From the NCBI GenBank assembly GCA_945860205.1, contig CAMARK010000008.1, forward strand, positions 1-64,000: a DNA stretch of 64,000 bases, given 5' to 3'. The stretch's first letter is position 1; each line of letters starts with the position of its first letter. Made by a program: the position numbers and the translations under genes. Below, in pieces: positions 17,560 to 24,670 of this stretch. The notes below the pieces were generated by a model. That model saw only the letters and a program-made list of their open reading frames with translations, made no database searches and had not been told where the DNA came from. The DNA comes from Reyranella massiliensis 521. Its GTDB lineage: Bacteria; Pseudomonadota; Alphaproteobacteria; Reyranellales; Reyranellaceae.

Positions 17560-18689
17560 TGAAAATGAAAGCCGGCGTTCTCACCACCTGCGGCGCGCCC
17601 CGCCCCTTCGCCAAGTCGAAGCCCATCCATGTCGTGGAAGTCGATCTCGATCCGCCCGGCGAGGGCGAGGTGCTGGTCAAGGTGGGTGGCGCCGGCCTCT
17701 GCCATTCCGACTTGTCCCTCATCAATGGCGATCGGCCGCGGCCGGTGCCGATCGTGCTGGGCCACGAGGGCGCGGGCGAGATCGTCGAACTGGGCAAGGG
17801 TGTGCACGACGTGAAGGTGGGCGACCATGTCTGCTTCACCTTCAACGTGAGCTGCGGCCGCTGCCGGCGCTGCCTGGAAGGCCGGCCCTATATCTGCGAG
17901 CGTTCGGTGACGCCGCGCGCCGCGGGCCAGCTCCTCTCGGGCCACCATCGCCTCCACATGGACGGCAAGCCGGTGAACCATCAGTCCGGCGTCTCCTGCT
18001 ACGCCGAATATGCCGTGGTCGACCGCGGTTCGATCGTGGTGATCGACAAGACCTTGCCGCTCGACGTGGCGGCCCTGTTCGGTTGCGCCGTGGTGACCGG
18101 CGTCGGCGCGGTGATCAACACCGCCCAGATCCAGCCCGGCAGCTCGGTGGCGGTCGTCGGCCTGGGCGGCGTGGGCCTCAGCGGCCTGATGGGCGCGGTG
18201 CTGGCGGGTGCGGGCCGCATCGTCGCCATCGACCTCTCCGACGACAAGCTCGGCCTCGCGCGCCAGCTCGGCGCCACCGATACGGTGAATGCCAAGGATG
18301 TCGACCACGTAAAGCAGGTGCGCGACCTCACCAACGGCGGCGTCGACTATGCCTTCGACCTCGCCGGCACCATCAAGGCGATGGAGACGGCCTATCTGGT
18401 GACGCGCTGGGGCGGCACGACGGTGACAGCCGGCCTCTCGCCCATCGCCGCCGATTTCTCGTTCAAGCAGAGCGCGCTCGTGAGCGAGGAGAAGACCATC
18501 AAGGGCAGCTACATGGGAAGCTGCGTGCCGGTGCGCGACATCCCGCGCTTCATCGCGCTCTACCAGCAGGGCAAGCTGCCGGTCGACCGCATGGTCAGCC
18601 AGCGCATCGGCTTCGACGAGCTGAACCTGGGCTTCGACCGGCTGCAGGACGTGGCGACGGTGCGGCAGATCCTGGTGCCGCACGGCTGA
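17559..18689 (+). CDS. Zinc-dependent alcohol dehydrogenase (MDR family)
   Basis: A 376-residue medium-chain zinc alcohol dehydrogenase. The catalytic zinc site is Cys48 (GLCHSD) with GHEGAGEIVELG; the structural zinc site is a Cys cluster, SCGRCRRCLEGRPYIC. The NAD fold GLGGVGLSGLMGAV is followed by an acidic AIDLSDDK end, suggesting NAD. A GGAGGA Shine-Dalgarno stands eight bases before the ATG. The last nine codons (VRQILVPHG) are duplicated, with two base changes in 27, beyond the downstream higBA module. It is like class III/benzyl-alcohol-type dehydrogenases of aromatic or acyclic alcohol catabolism. Confidence 0.92.
   Translation: MKMKAGVLTTCGAPRPFAKSKPIHVVEVDLDPPGEGEVLVKVGGAGLCHSDLSLINGDRPRPVPIVLGHEGAGEIVELGKGVHDVKVGDHVCFTFNVSCGRCRRCLEGRPYICERSVTPRAAGQLLSGHHRLHMDGKPVNHQSGVSCYAEYAVVDRGSIVVIDKTLPLDVAALFGCAVVTGVGAVINTAQIQPGSSVAVVGLGGVGLSGLMGAVLAGAGRIVAIDLSDDKLGLARQLGATDTVNAKDVDHVKQVRDLTNGGVDYAFDLAGTIKAMETAYLVTRWGGTTVTAGLSPIAADFSFKQSALVSEEKTIKGSYMGSCVPVRDIPRFIALYQQGKLPVDRMVSQRIGFDELNLGFDRLQDVATVRQILVPHG
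18660..18686 (+). repeat. Direct repeat, left copy (adh 3' end)
   Basis: The last nine sense codons of the zinc alcohol dehydrogenase (VRQILVPHG). This 27-base block recurs at 19382-19408 with 25 of 27 matches, and the two copies bracket the higBA module. One of the two changes turns Ile into Val, a conservative change suggesting both copies derive from coding sequence. Confidence 0.75.
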
Positions 18690-18713
18690 GCCGCGACGCC
18701 AAGCTTGCGTATT

Positions 18714-18735
18714 GTACCATAGAGTGGTACTCTAT
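18714..18735. promoter_or_regulatory. higBA operator, overlapping palindromes
   Basis: Two overlapping inverted repeats lie just before the toxin gene: GTACCA-5-TGGTAC (18714-18730) and ATAGAGT-3-ACTCTAT (18719-18735). They are AT-richer than their surroundings and sit 20-40 bases upstream of the TTG start, where HigA-type antitoxins autoregulate their own operon. The position over the expected promoter is consistent with repression. Binding by this HigA is inference. Confidence 0.6.
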
Positions 18736-18755
18736 CCCATAGTAGGAGTGTCTGC

Positions 18756-19052
18756 TTGATCCTGGATTTTCGGGATGAATGGCTTCGGGCCTTCTTTGTC
18801 GATGACGTGCGGTCGCGGAAGATTCCCCCGGACCTCGAAGACCGTTTGTTCCGCAAGCTCCAGATGATCGACGATGCGACGACCGATCAGGATTTGCGCG
18901 TGCCGCCCAGCAATCACTTCGAGAAGCTGCGCGGCAATCTGGCGGGGTTCCATTCGATCCGCGTCAACAGGCAATGGCGGCTGGTGTTCCGGTGGAACAG
19001 CGGCAAGGGCGAGGCGGTCGACCTATATCTCGATGACCACAGCTACAGGTGA
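18756..19052 (+). CDS. higB: HigB-like type II toxin (RelE superfamily)
   Basis: A 98-residue protein of the HigB/killer family of ribosome-dependent mRNA interferases. It has the expected small alpha-beta fold with RKLQMIDDATTDQDLRVPPSNHFEKLRG, NRQWRLVFRW and a C-terminal VDLYLDDHSYR, where a basic face and a late His/Tyr are typical. The start is TTG 18756, placed by AGGAG seven bases upstream. The toxin precedes the antitoxin, the normal higBA order. A palindromic operator lies directly upstream. Confidence 0.9.
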   Translation: MILDFRDEWLRAFFVDDVRSRKIPPDLEDRLFRKLQMIDDATTDQDLRVPPSNHFEKLRGNLAGFHSIRVNRQWRLVFRWNSGKGEAVDLYLDDHSYR

Positions 19053-19064
19053 CGCGAGGCAAAC

Positions 19065-19373
19065 ATGCTGATGACGAAGCGCAAGCCGACCACGGTCGGT
19101 GAGATTCTTATCGAAGAGTTCATGCAACCGCTGGGGCTGACCCAAGGCGCGCTCGCCAAGGCGATGGGCGTTCAGCGCAAGCACGTCAACGAATTGTGCA
19201 ACGACCGTCGCAACGTGACGGCGTCGACTGCCCTCATCCTGGCCCGCGTGTTTGGCAACACGGCGGATTTCTGGTTGAACGTCCAGCGCCGCACCGACTT
19301 GTGGAACGCGCTGCATAGTCCGCGTGAGCGGGACAGGATCGATCGTGCGCGACCTTTGAAAGTCGCCGCCTAG
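19065..19373 (+). CDS. higA: HigA-like antitoxin, XRE helix-turn-helix
   Basis: A 102-residue HigA-family antitoxin, 12 bp after the toxin. The helix-turn-helix is LTQGALAKAMGVQRKHVNELCN, followed by the HigA-typical RRNVTASTALILARVFGNTADFWLNVQ. It neutralises HigB by binding and represses the operon at the upstream palindromes. The start ATG 19065 is preceded by GAGG. The pair seems newly placed, because an imperfect copy of the adh gene end follows directly after it. Confidence 0.93.
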   Translation: MLMTKRKPTTVGEILIEEFMQPLGLTQGALAKAMGVQRKHVNELCNDRRNVTASTALILARVFGNTADFWLNVQRRTDLWNALHSPRERDRIDRARPLKVAA

Positions 19374-19381
19374 ATTCTCAC

Positions 19382-19408
19382 CGTGCGGCAGGTGCTGGTG
19401 CCGCACGG
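19382..19408 (+). repeat. Direct repeat, right copy (adh 3'-end remnant)
   Basis: A 27-base copy of the adh 3' end (VRQVLVPHG in frame), eight bases after the higA stop. It has no stop codon at the equivalent place and no adh sequence upstream of it, so it is a remnant. It may mark the join left when higBA entered at the gene end, or the tail of a lost paralogue. Confidence 0.7.
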
Positions 19409-19424
19409 CCAGATCTCGAAATCG

Positions 19425-19586
19425 CTAGTCCGACGAAGGACTCGTCGGCAGCGACTTGGTCTCCCGGGGACGCTCGGTGGCGGCTCCCACGGCGAAGGCT
19501 CGTGCTTCCAGTTCGCGCGCTTTTTCGCGCTCGATGGCGACCGCGAGCAAGGCGATCGCCCGTCGGTATTCCGACCTGAGCAGCAT
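19425..19586 (-). CDS. Small hypothetical protein after dsrE
   Basis: A possible 53-residue protein starting at ATG 19586, two bases after the DsrE stop, rich in Ala, Arg and Glu (YRRAIALLAVAIEREKARELEARAF), predicting one amphipathic helix and a disordered tail. No family is recognised. Close coupling to dsrE is its main support; it may be noise. Confidence 0.35.
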   Translation of the reverse strand: MLLRSEYRRAIALLAVAIEREKARELEARAFAVGAATERPRETKSLPTSPSSD

Positions 19587-19588
19587 GC

Positions 19589-19957
19589 TCAGAACGACAG
19601 TGTCGCCGCGCCCTGCTTGATCGGCTCGTGCAGGGCGCTCGCGCCGACGATGGTGACGCCGTCGATCAGGTCGGCCTGCACGTAGCCGCGCGACTTCACG
19701 CACGGCGGGCACGCCCAGATCTCGCCGCCGCGCTTTTGGAAGTCCTGGATCAGGGCGGCGAGCGGCTGCAGCGGTGCGACGTGCGTCAGTTCGTGGCCGC
19801 GCTTGCGGACGAGGTCGATGGCGGTGCTGGTCAGGAACATCGCGACCTTGAGACCGGCGGTGAGGCCACCGTTGGCGATAGTGAAGGCGACCGAGGAGAG
19901 TCCCGAATCGATACCCTTGGTGGCGACGATCACGAGCTTGTCAGTTCCGGCTTGCAT
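19589..19957 (-). CDS. DsrE-family protein
   Basis: A 122-residue DsrE/DsrF-like protein. The fold starts with KLVIVATKGIDSGLSSVAFTIANGGLTAGLKVAMFLTSTAIDLV and carries Cys-Pro-Pro-Cys (WACPPCVKSRG), where sulfur-carrier members hold their active cysteines. Such proteins act in sulfur relay or are of unknown role. The start ATG 19957 follows GGAGG. The gene diverges from the decayed AraC gene. It is clearly distinct in strand from higBA and therefore unrelated to that module. Confidence 0.88.
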   Translation of the reverse strand: MQAGTDKLVIVATKGIDSGLSSVAFTIANGGLTAGLKVAMFLTSTAIDLVRKRGHELTHVAPLQPLAALIQDFQKRGGEIWACPPCVKSRGYVQADLIDGVTIVGASALHEPIKQGAATLSF

Positions 19958-20071
19958 TGGATAACCTCCGTTGGCGTTGAAAAGCGCGCGGCATTTACGC
20001 CGGGAGGGGAGCGCCGTCTTTGGCCAGGCTGCCGAAAAACATCGCCGCGAATCCGGGCCGAGAACGATGCC

Positions 20072-21012
20072 TTGTCGGACGTGCTGCGCGGGATCCGGCT
20101 CACCGGCACGCTGCAGTTCTGCTTCATGCCATCGGGCGCCTGGCAGACCGACGGCAAGCCGCGCCTTGCCGCCCTGGCAGCGGGTGCCACGCCCACCATC
20201 CCGTTCCACATCCTGGTCGACGGCAGTTGCTGGCTCAGGATGGACGGCGAGGAGTTTGCCGTCGCGGCGGGAGATGTCATGGCGTTCCCGCACGCCACGG
20301 CACACTCGTTGGGCGCCGGCCGCGGTGGCATGACCGTCACGCCGGTGCTCGACCTGCCGCTCAAGCCGTGGCGGGCGTTGCCGATCCTGCGCTACGGCGA
20401 CAGCGGGCCCCGGTCCGCCCGCTGTGCGGCTACCTTCAGTGCGAGGCGCTCAATTTCGGCCCGCTGCGGCAGGCCTTGCCCAAGATGGTCCATGTCACGA
20501 CCGGCAAGGACGCCCGCGCCGCCTGGCTCGGCGCTACGCTCAGCCAGATCGTCGAGGAGGTCGACCGGCCCAATGCCGGCGGGCTCTCCATGCTGGAGCG
20601 GCTGACCGAGGTCACCTTCATCGAGCTGCTACGGCACGAGATCCTCGCCGCCGATCCGGGCTCGGCCGGCTGGCTGGCGGCGCTGGCCGATCCCTCGCTC
20701 GGCCGTTGCCTGACGAGCATCCACGACGATCCATACCGCAACTGGACGGTGCAGAGCCTGGCCGCGGCCTCGGGCCTGTCGCGCAGCACCTTCGCCGAGC
20801 GCTTCGAGGAGGTGCTCGAAACATCGCCGATCCGCTAAGTCTGCGACTGGCGCCTCTATCTCGCGAGCGTGGCGCTCAGCACCACACGAAAGCCTGTTGC
20901 CGCCGTGGCGCACGAGGCCGGCTATGAAAGCGAGGCCGCCTTCAGCCGCGCCTTCTCGCGGGCCTATGGCATGCCGCCGGCGACGTGGCGGCAACGTAGC
21001 CGGAAGGGATGA
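20072..21012 (+). pseudogene. AraC-type regulator with cupin domain, decayed
   Basis: Two reading frames together give one AraC-family protein with an N-terminal cupin (LAALAAGATPTIPFHILVDGSCWLRMDGEEF) and a C-terminal double helix-turn-helix (NWTVQSLAAASGLSRSTFAERFEE ... PVAAVAHEAGYESEAAFSRAFSRAYG). The frame breaks at about 20405-20415 (net -1, in a GGGCCCC run). A TAA at 20836-20838 sits where the family has Tyr/Gln in SPIxY, between the two HTH motifs, after which the frame reads on to TGA 21012. No good start codon remains; TTG 20072 is a guess. One lesion could be a sequencing error, but two make a real pseudogene likely. The downstream GNAT ATG overlaps its final stop. Confidence 0.8.
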
Positions 21013-21476
21013 CGATGAGCCTCACCATCGCCGTCGAAACGCCGCTGCAGGACGAGGTCCGCACGCTCGTGGCCGAGCTGAATGCCGTTCTGATCGAGCT
21101 GACGCCACCCGAGCACTGCCATCACCTGACGGTGGAGCAGATGGCGGATGACAGCACCACGGTCTTCATCGCCCGCGAGAGCGGCACGGCCATCGCCTGT
21201 AGGGCGCTGAAGCGGCACGCCGACGGGATCGGCGAGGTCAAGCGCATGTATACGCGGCCCTCGCATCGCGGCCGCAAGATCGGCGAGGAGATCGTGGCGC
21301 GCATCGAGGCGCTGGCGCGGTCCGAGGGGCTGAAGCGTCTCGTGCTGGAAACCGGCGACCGCCACCACGCTGCCTGGAAAGTCTACGAGCGCGCCGGTTT
21401 TACGCGCTGCGGCCCGGTGCTCGATTATGCCGACGTATCCTGGTCGGTGTTCTACGAAAAGAACCTGGTTGGTTGA
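21009..21476 (+). CDS. GNAT N-acetyltransferase
   Basis: A 155-residue GNAT. It has the acetyl-CoA loop RMYTRPSHRGRKIGEEIVARIEALA, then LVLETGDRHHAAWKVYERAGFTRCG, as in the YjdJ/PA-type small acetyltransferases. It starts four bases inside the end of the AraC pseudogene frame (ATGA), so it was probably translated with the regulator before that decayed. A second in-frame ATG two codons on is possible. Substrate unknown. Confidence 0.88.
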   Translation: MTMSLTIAVETPLQDEVRTLVAELNAVLIELTPPEHCHHLTVEQMADDSTTVFIARESGTAIACRALKRHADGIGEVKRMYTRPSHRGRKIGEEIVARIEALARSEGLKRLVLETGDRHHAAWKVYERAGFTRCGPVLDYADVSWSVFYEKNLVG

Positions 21477-21477
21477 T

Positions 21478-21579
21478 TTGCAAGTTCAGCAGGTTTCGTG
21501 CTGATTTTCCGCTATGGTCGGCGCCCTGTGCGGGCGCTGCTGGCAACGCCCGAAGCGCGATCCGCTCCGGGCGTTTTTC
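21478..21579 (+). ncRNA. Leader/terminator unit, copy A (candidate small RNA)
   Basis: The block begins with TTGCAAGTTCAGCA (21478-21491) and ends with a strong intrinsic terminator. The same layout and sequence recur at 34531-34632. The -35-like TTGCAA is intact, but the -10 region is poor here. About 45 bases separate the promoter box from the terminator stem. The unit may be an RNA leader (attenuator) for a lost downstream gene or a small RNA. The only ORF after it is short and unconvincing (ATG 21580, 43 codons). Confidence 0.4.
21545..21579 (+). terminator. Intrinsic terminator, copy A
   Basis: Stem AACGCCCG (21545-21552) pairs perfectly with CGGGCGTT (21568-21575), and an inner AGCG/CGCT pairing extends it; a T-run follows (TTTTT, 21574-21578). 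It also serves as terminator for the preceding GNAT gene. Confidence 0.75.
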
Positions 21580-21732
21580 ATGGTCGATTTTCTGGACAAT
21601 TCCGACGATTCGACGTTTGTCGAAAAGAATCGTCCGTTCCAAGTGGGGCGGCGATTTGCAAATATTCAGACAGACACATTCTGGACAACTCGTGTCCGGG
21701 AAAGCGCCTGAAAAGCGGGTCTAAAAGTCGCT
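21580..21732. other. Intergenic, no clear gene
   Basis: Between the terminator and the nitroreductase stop. A 43-codon ORF from ATG 21580 (MVDFLDNSDDSTFVEKNRPF...) has no recognisable domain. Part of it (ATTCAGACA...ACATTC) weakly resembles the end of the HTH gene at 34654, so this may be an eroded relative of that unit. Confidence 0.35.
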
Positions 21733-22572
21733 CTAGCGGATCTCGAAGCCGAGCTTCTTCAGCGACGCGCGAATCGTCTCGCGGCCGTTCATCGATTTGA
21801 GGGGGCCGAGACGGTTTAGAACCCGCTGCGTCCAGGTTGCGGCCTGCAGATCGTGACGGGCCGAGAACTTGCTCATCGCAGCGTCGTAGGCGGCACGCTG
21901 GGCGGCCTCCCGGGTGGCGTCGTAGCGGTCGTGATGCAGCACGGTCGACTGCGGCAGGCGGGGCTTCACCTCGCCCTGGGCCTTGCCGTCGGCATAGCCG
22001 ACGCAGAGGCCGAAGACGACGAAGGACTGCGGCGGCAGGCCCAGCAGTTCGGCGACCTTGATCGGGTCGTTGCGCATGGCGCCGATATAGACCGTGCCGA
22101 GGCCGATCGACTGGGCGGCCACCACGGCGTTCTGGGCGGCGAGTGCCGCATCGATGCAGGCGACCATGAAGGTTTCCAGCCAGGGCATCGTCTCGAAGTC
22201 GGTCTTCGTGGCCTCCGAGATGCGCTGGTTGCGCGACATGTCGGCCACCCAGCAGATGTAGAGCGGGCATTGCTCGATATGCTTCTGGCCGCCGGCTATC
22301 TCGGCCAGCACCTTCTTCGTGGCGGGATCGGTGATGGCGATCGCCGACCACCACTGCATGTTGGAGCTGGTCGCCGCCGACTGCGCCGCGGCGATCAGGG
22401 TTTCCAGCGTGCCCGGCGGCACCGGGTCGGGTTTGTAGCCGCGCACCGAGCGGTGATCGAGCATGGTGGCGATGGTCTCGTTCCACGGCCCGGCGGGCGG
22501 GAGCGCGTCGACGCCGTAGCGCCTGGCGAGCGCGTCGGTCTTCTTGTCGGTGGCGGGCGCTAGCGAGTCCAT
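21733..22572 (-). CDS. Nitroreductase-family FMN protein
   Basis: A 279-residue NfsA/FRP-like nitroreductase. It has the FMN-binding start TMLDHRSVRGYKPDPVPPGTLETLIAAAQSAATSSNMQWW, the middle CIDAALAAQNAVVAAQSIGLGTVYIGAMRND and the GLCVGYAD segment typical of NAD(P)H-dependent oxidoreductases that reduce nitro groups, quinones or flavins. The start ATG 22572 overlaps the MFS stop by 13 bp, so the genes are coupled. It is the last gene of the minus operon. Confidence 0.92.
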   Translation of the reverse strand: MDSLAPATDKKTDALARRYGVDALPPAGPWNETIATMLDHRSVRGYKPDPVPPGTLETLIAAAQSAATSSNMQWWSAIAITDPATKKVLAEIAGGQKHIEQCPLYICWVADMSRNQRISEATKTDFETMPWLETFMVACIDAALAAQNAVVAAQSIGLGTVYIGAMRNDPIKVAELLGLPPQSFVVFGLCVGYADGKAQGEVKPRLPQSTVLHHDRYDATREAAQRAAYDAAMSKFSARHDLQAATWTQRVLNRLGPLKSMNGRETIRASLKKLGFEIR

Positions 22573-23828
22573 GCGGTGGTCCCTTGCGGTTTGGCACGGG
22601 TGATTGCGGTCACCAGGGCAAGAAGGATGAAGGCGACGACAATCATGAAGATGGCGCGCGGTTCGCCGCGGTCCATCAGCCAGCCGAAGAGCAACGGAGC
22701 GACCATGCCGCCGAGATTGAAGCCGGTGCTGACGAAGCCGAACACCTTGCCGAACGAGCCCGGCGGCGTGACGGCCCGCACCATCATGTCGCGCGACGGC
22801 TGGATCATGCCGTTCAGCAGGCCGCCCAGCGACATCACGCCGACCAGGACGGCCGCCGGCATGTTCACCCAGGCCATCAGGATCGCCATGGTCGAGGTAA
22901 AGGCGAAGCCAACGGCCGCCACACGCTCGTGGTGCGGCGTGCGGTCGGCGATGATGCCGCCCAGCAGCACGCCGAAGGCGCTGCACAGCAGGAAGCCGGA
23001 GAGCGCCACGTTGGCGGCCGAGAAGCTCGTGCCGTGAATGGCTTCTAGGCCGACCACCGTAAAAGTCTGGAGGCCGCTGTTGGCCATGGCGAGGCAGAAG
23101 AAGAACAGCAGGTTGCGCAGGATCGGCGCACTCAGCAGCAGGTCGAGCCCGACCTTGGTTTCACCCCCCTTGGATGGTTCGAGGCCGGGCTGCTGGCCGG
23201 GCTTGGGCACGACGCGGGGCAGGATGCTGCCGGCCACGATCACCAGCAGGGCGACCGCGAACGAGAGTCCGGCGGCGAACAGGAAGCCGCCGCGCCAGCC
23301 CCAGACCGCGGCGCACGCCAGCACCAGGGCGGGCGTGACGCCGGAGCCCAGGTAGCCTGCGAAGGTATGGATCGAGAAGGCCTTGCCGATCCGCCGGTGG
23401 TCGACGGTGGCCGACAGGATCGTGTAGTCGGCCGGGTGGTAGACGGTGTTGGCGACGCCGAGGAAGGCGTAGGCGATGACGAAGAACCAGTAGCCCGGCA
23501 GCAGGGCGGCGGCGGCGATCGCCACGGCGCCCAGCAGCAGCCCGCCGGTCAGCATGGCGCGCGGGCCGATGCGGTCGACCAGGAAGCCGGCCGGCGTCTG
23601 CAGCAGCGCCGAGGCGATGTTGAAGGCCGTCAGCGCCAGGCCGATCTGGATGTAGCTGACGCCGAAGGCCTCGCGGACCTCGCCGAACAGCGGCGGCAGC
23701 AGCATGATGTGCACATGGCTCACGAAATGCGCCACGGCGACCAGGGCGATCACCTTGGTCTCGCGGCTCCATTTCGGGCCGGAGGCGGCCTCGGCCGGCA
23801 GGTCGATCGGTTCACTCGTCGACGACAT
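22560..23828 (-). CDS. MFS transporter
   Basis: A 422-residue, about 12-helix major facilitator. The first helix is VIALVAVAHFVSHVHIMLLPPL and the loop 2-3 motif is GFLVDRIGPRAMLTGG. The centre has a cytoplasmic loop rich in Lys and Pro around PKPGQQPGLEPSKGGETKVG, followed by the second six-helix half. It resembles exporters of the fosmidomycin-resistance type as well as aromatic-acid carriers, so direction and substrate are open. It overlaps both operon neighbours (17 bp with the FAH-type gene, 13 bp with nitroreductase). Confidence 0.92.
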   Translation of the reverse strand: MSSTSEPIDLPAEAASGPKWSRETKVIALVAVAHFVSHVHIMLLPPLFGEVREAFGVSYIQIGLALTAFNIASALLQTPAGFLVDRIGPRAMLTGGLLLGAVAIAAAALLPGYWFFVIAYAFLGVANTVYHPADYTILSATVDHRRIGKAFSIHTFAGYLGSGVTPALVLACAAVWGWRGGFLFAAGLSFAVALLVIVAGSILPRVVPKPGQQPGLEPSKGGETKVGLDLLLSAPILRNLLFFFCLAMANSGLQTFTVVGLEAIHGTSFSAANVALSGFLLCSAFGVLLGGIIADRTPHHERVAAVGFAFTSTMAILMAWVNMPAAVLVGVMSLGGLLNGMIQPSRDMMVRAVTPPGSFGKVFGFVSTGFNLGGMVAPLLFGWLMDRGEPRAIFMIVVAFILLALVTAITRAKPQGTTAWTR

Positions 23829-24654
23829 TGACGCCCAATATGCCGATGCCGGAAATCTCGACCTCGACCTTGTCGCCGCCCTTCATCCAGAGCGGCGGCT
23901 TGCGGCCGGCGCCGACGCCATCGGGCGTGCCGGTGGCAATGATGTCGCCCGGCTCCAGCCACGTCACGGTCGAGAGATATTCGATGATGGTGGCGACGTC
24001 GAAGATCATGTGCTCCGTCGTGTCGTGCTGCACCACGTTGCCGTTGAGGCGGGTCGTGAGCTCGAGCCGCTGCGGGTCGGGGATCACGTCCGAGGTGACC
24101 ATCCACGGTCCGAGCGGGCCGGTCGCTGGGAAATTCTTGCCGGCCGTCACCGAGTGCTTCTGGAAGTCGCGCACGCTGCCGTCGAGGAAGCAGGTGTAGC
24201 CGGCAATGACCGAGAGCGCACTGGCGCGTGAGACGTGCCGGCAGCGTTCGCCGATCACGACCGCGAGTTCGCCCTCGAAGTCGAAATCGATCGAGGCGCG
24301 CGGCCGCACGATGTCGCCGCCATGCGCCACCAGCGTGTTGTGGAGGCGCGAGAAGACGCTGGGCACCGTCGGCACCTGGCGGCCGACCTCGCCGACGTGG
24401 CTTGCATAGTTGAGACCGATGCAGAGGATTTTTTCAGGATCGGGAATGGCCGGCAGCAGCTCGACCTCGTCCATCCTGAAGTCGGCGGCCACGCCCTTGG
24501 CGGCCGCGGCCAGCTCGGCCAGCGCCTTGCCGGCGAGGACGGCGCGCAGGCTGGGCCAGCGCTGGCCGGTACGCTCCGACAAATCGACGATACCGCCGTC
24601 CACGGCGGCGCCGAATTTGAGCGCGCCCGCCTGGCGAAAACTGACCAATCGCAT
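23812..24654 (-). CDS. Fumarylacetoacetate hydrolase-family protein
   Basis: A 280-residue FAH-family enzyme. It has the domain start KILCIGLNYASHVGEVGRQVP and metal-binding acids in DFDFEGELAVVIGERCRHVS; the family core GYTCFLDGSVRDFQ ... GKNFPATGPLGPWMVTSD ... TGTPDGVG is complete. Such enzymes hydrolyse C-C bonds of acylpyruvates or isomerise/decarboxylate 2-oxo-dienoates in aromatic breakdown. The start ATG 24654 gives MRLVSFRQ, the typical family N-terminus. It lies 16 bp after the racemase-like gene in the same operon. Confidence 0.92.
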   Translation of the reverse strand: MRLVSFRQAGALKFGAAVDGGIVDLSERTGQRWPSLRAVLAGKALAELAAAAKGVAADFRMDEVELLPAIPDPEKILCIGLNYASHVGEVGRQVPTVPSVFSRLHNTLVAHGGDIVRPRASIDFDFEGELAVVIGERCRHVSRASALSVIAGYTCFLDGSVRDFQKHSVTAGKNFPATGPLGPWMVTSDVIPDPQRLELTTRLNGNVVQHDTTEHMIFDVATIIEYLSTVTWLEPGDIIATGTPDGVGAGRKPPLWMKGGDKVEVEISGIGILGVNVVDE

Positions 24655-24670
24655 GGCCGGGAGCCTAGGA

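Noticed and set aside
20836-20838. TAA in the AraC frame as a recoded codon
   Set aside because: TAA is not used for selenocysteine, and the gene also has a frameshift; decay is simpler.
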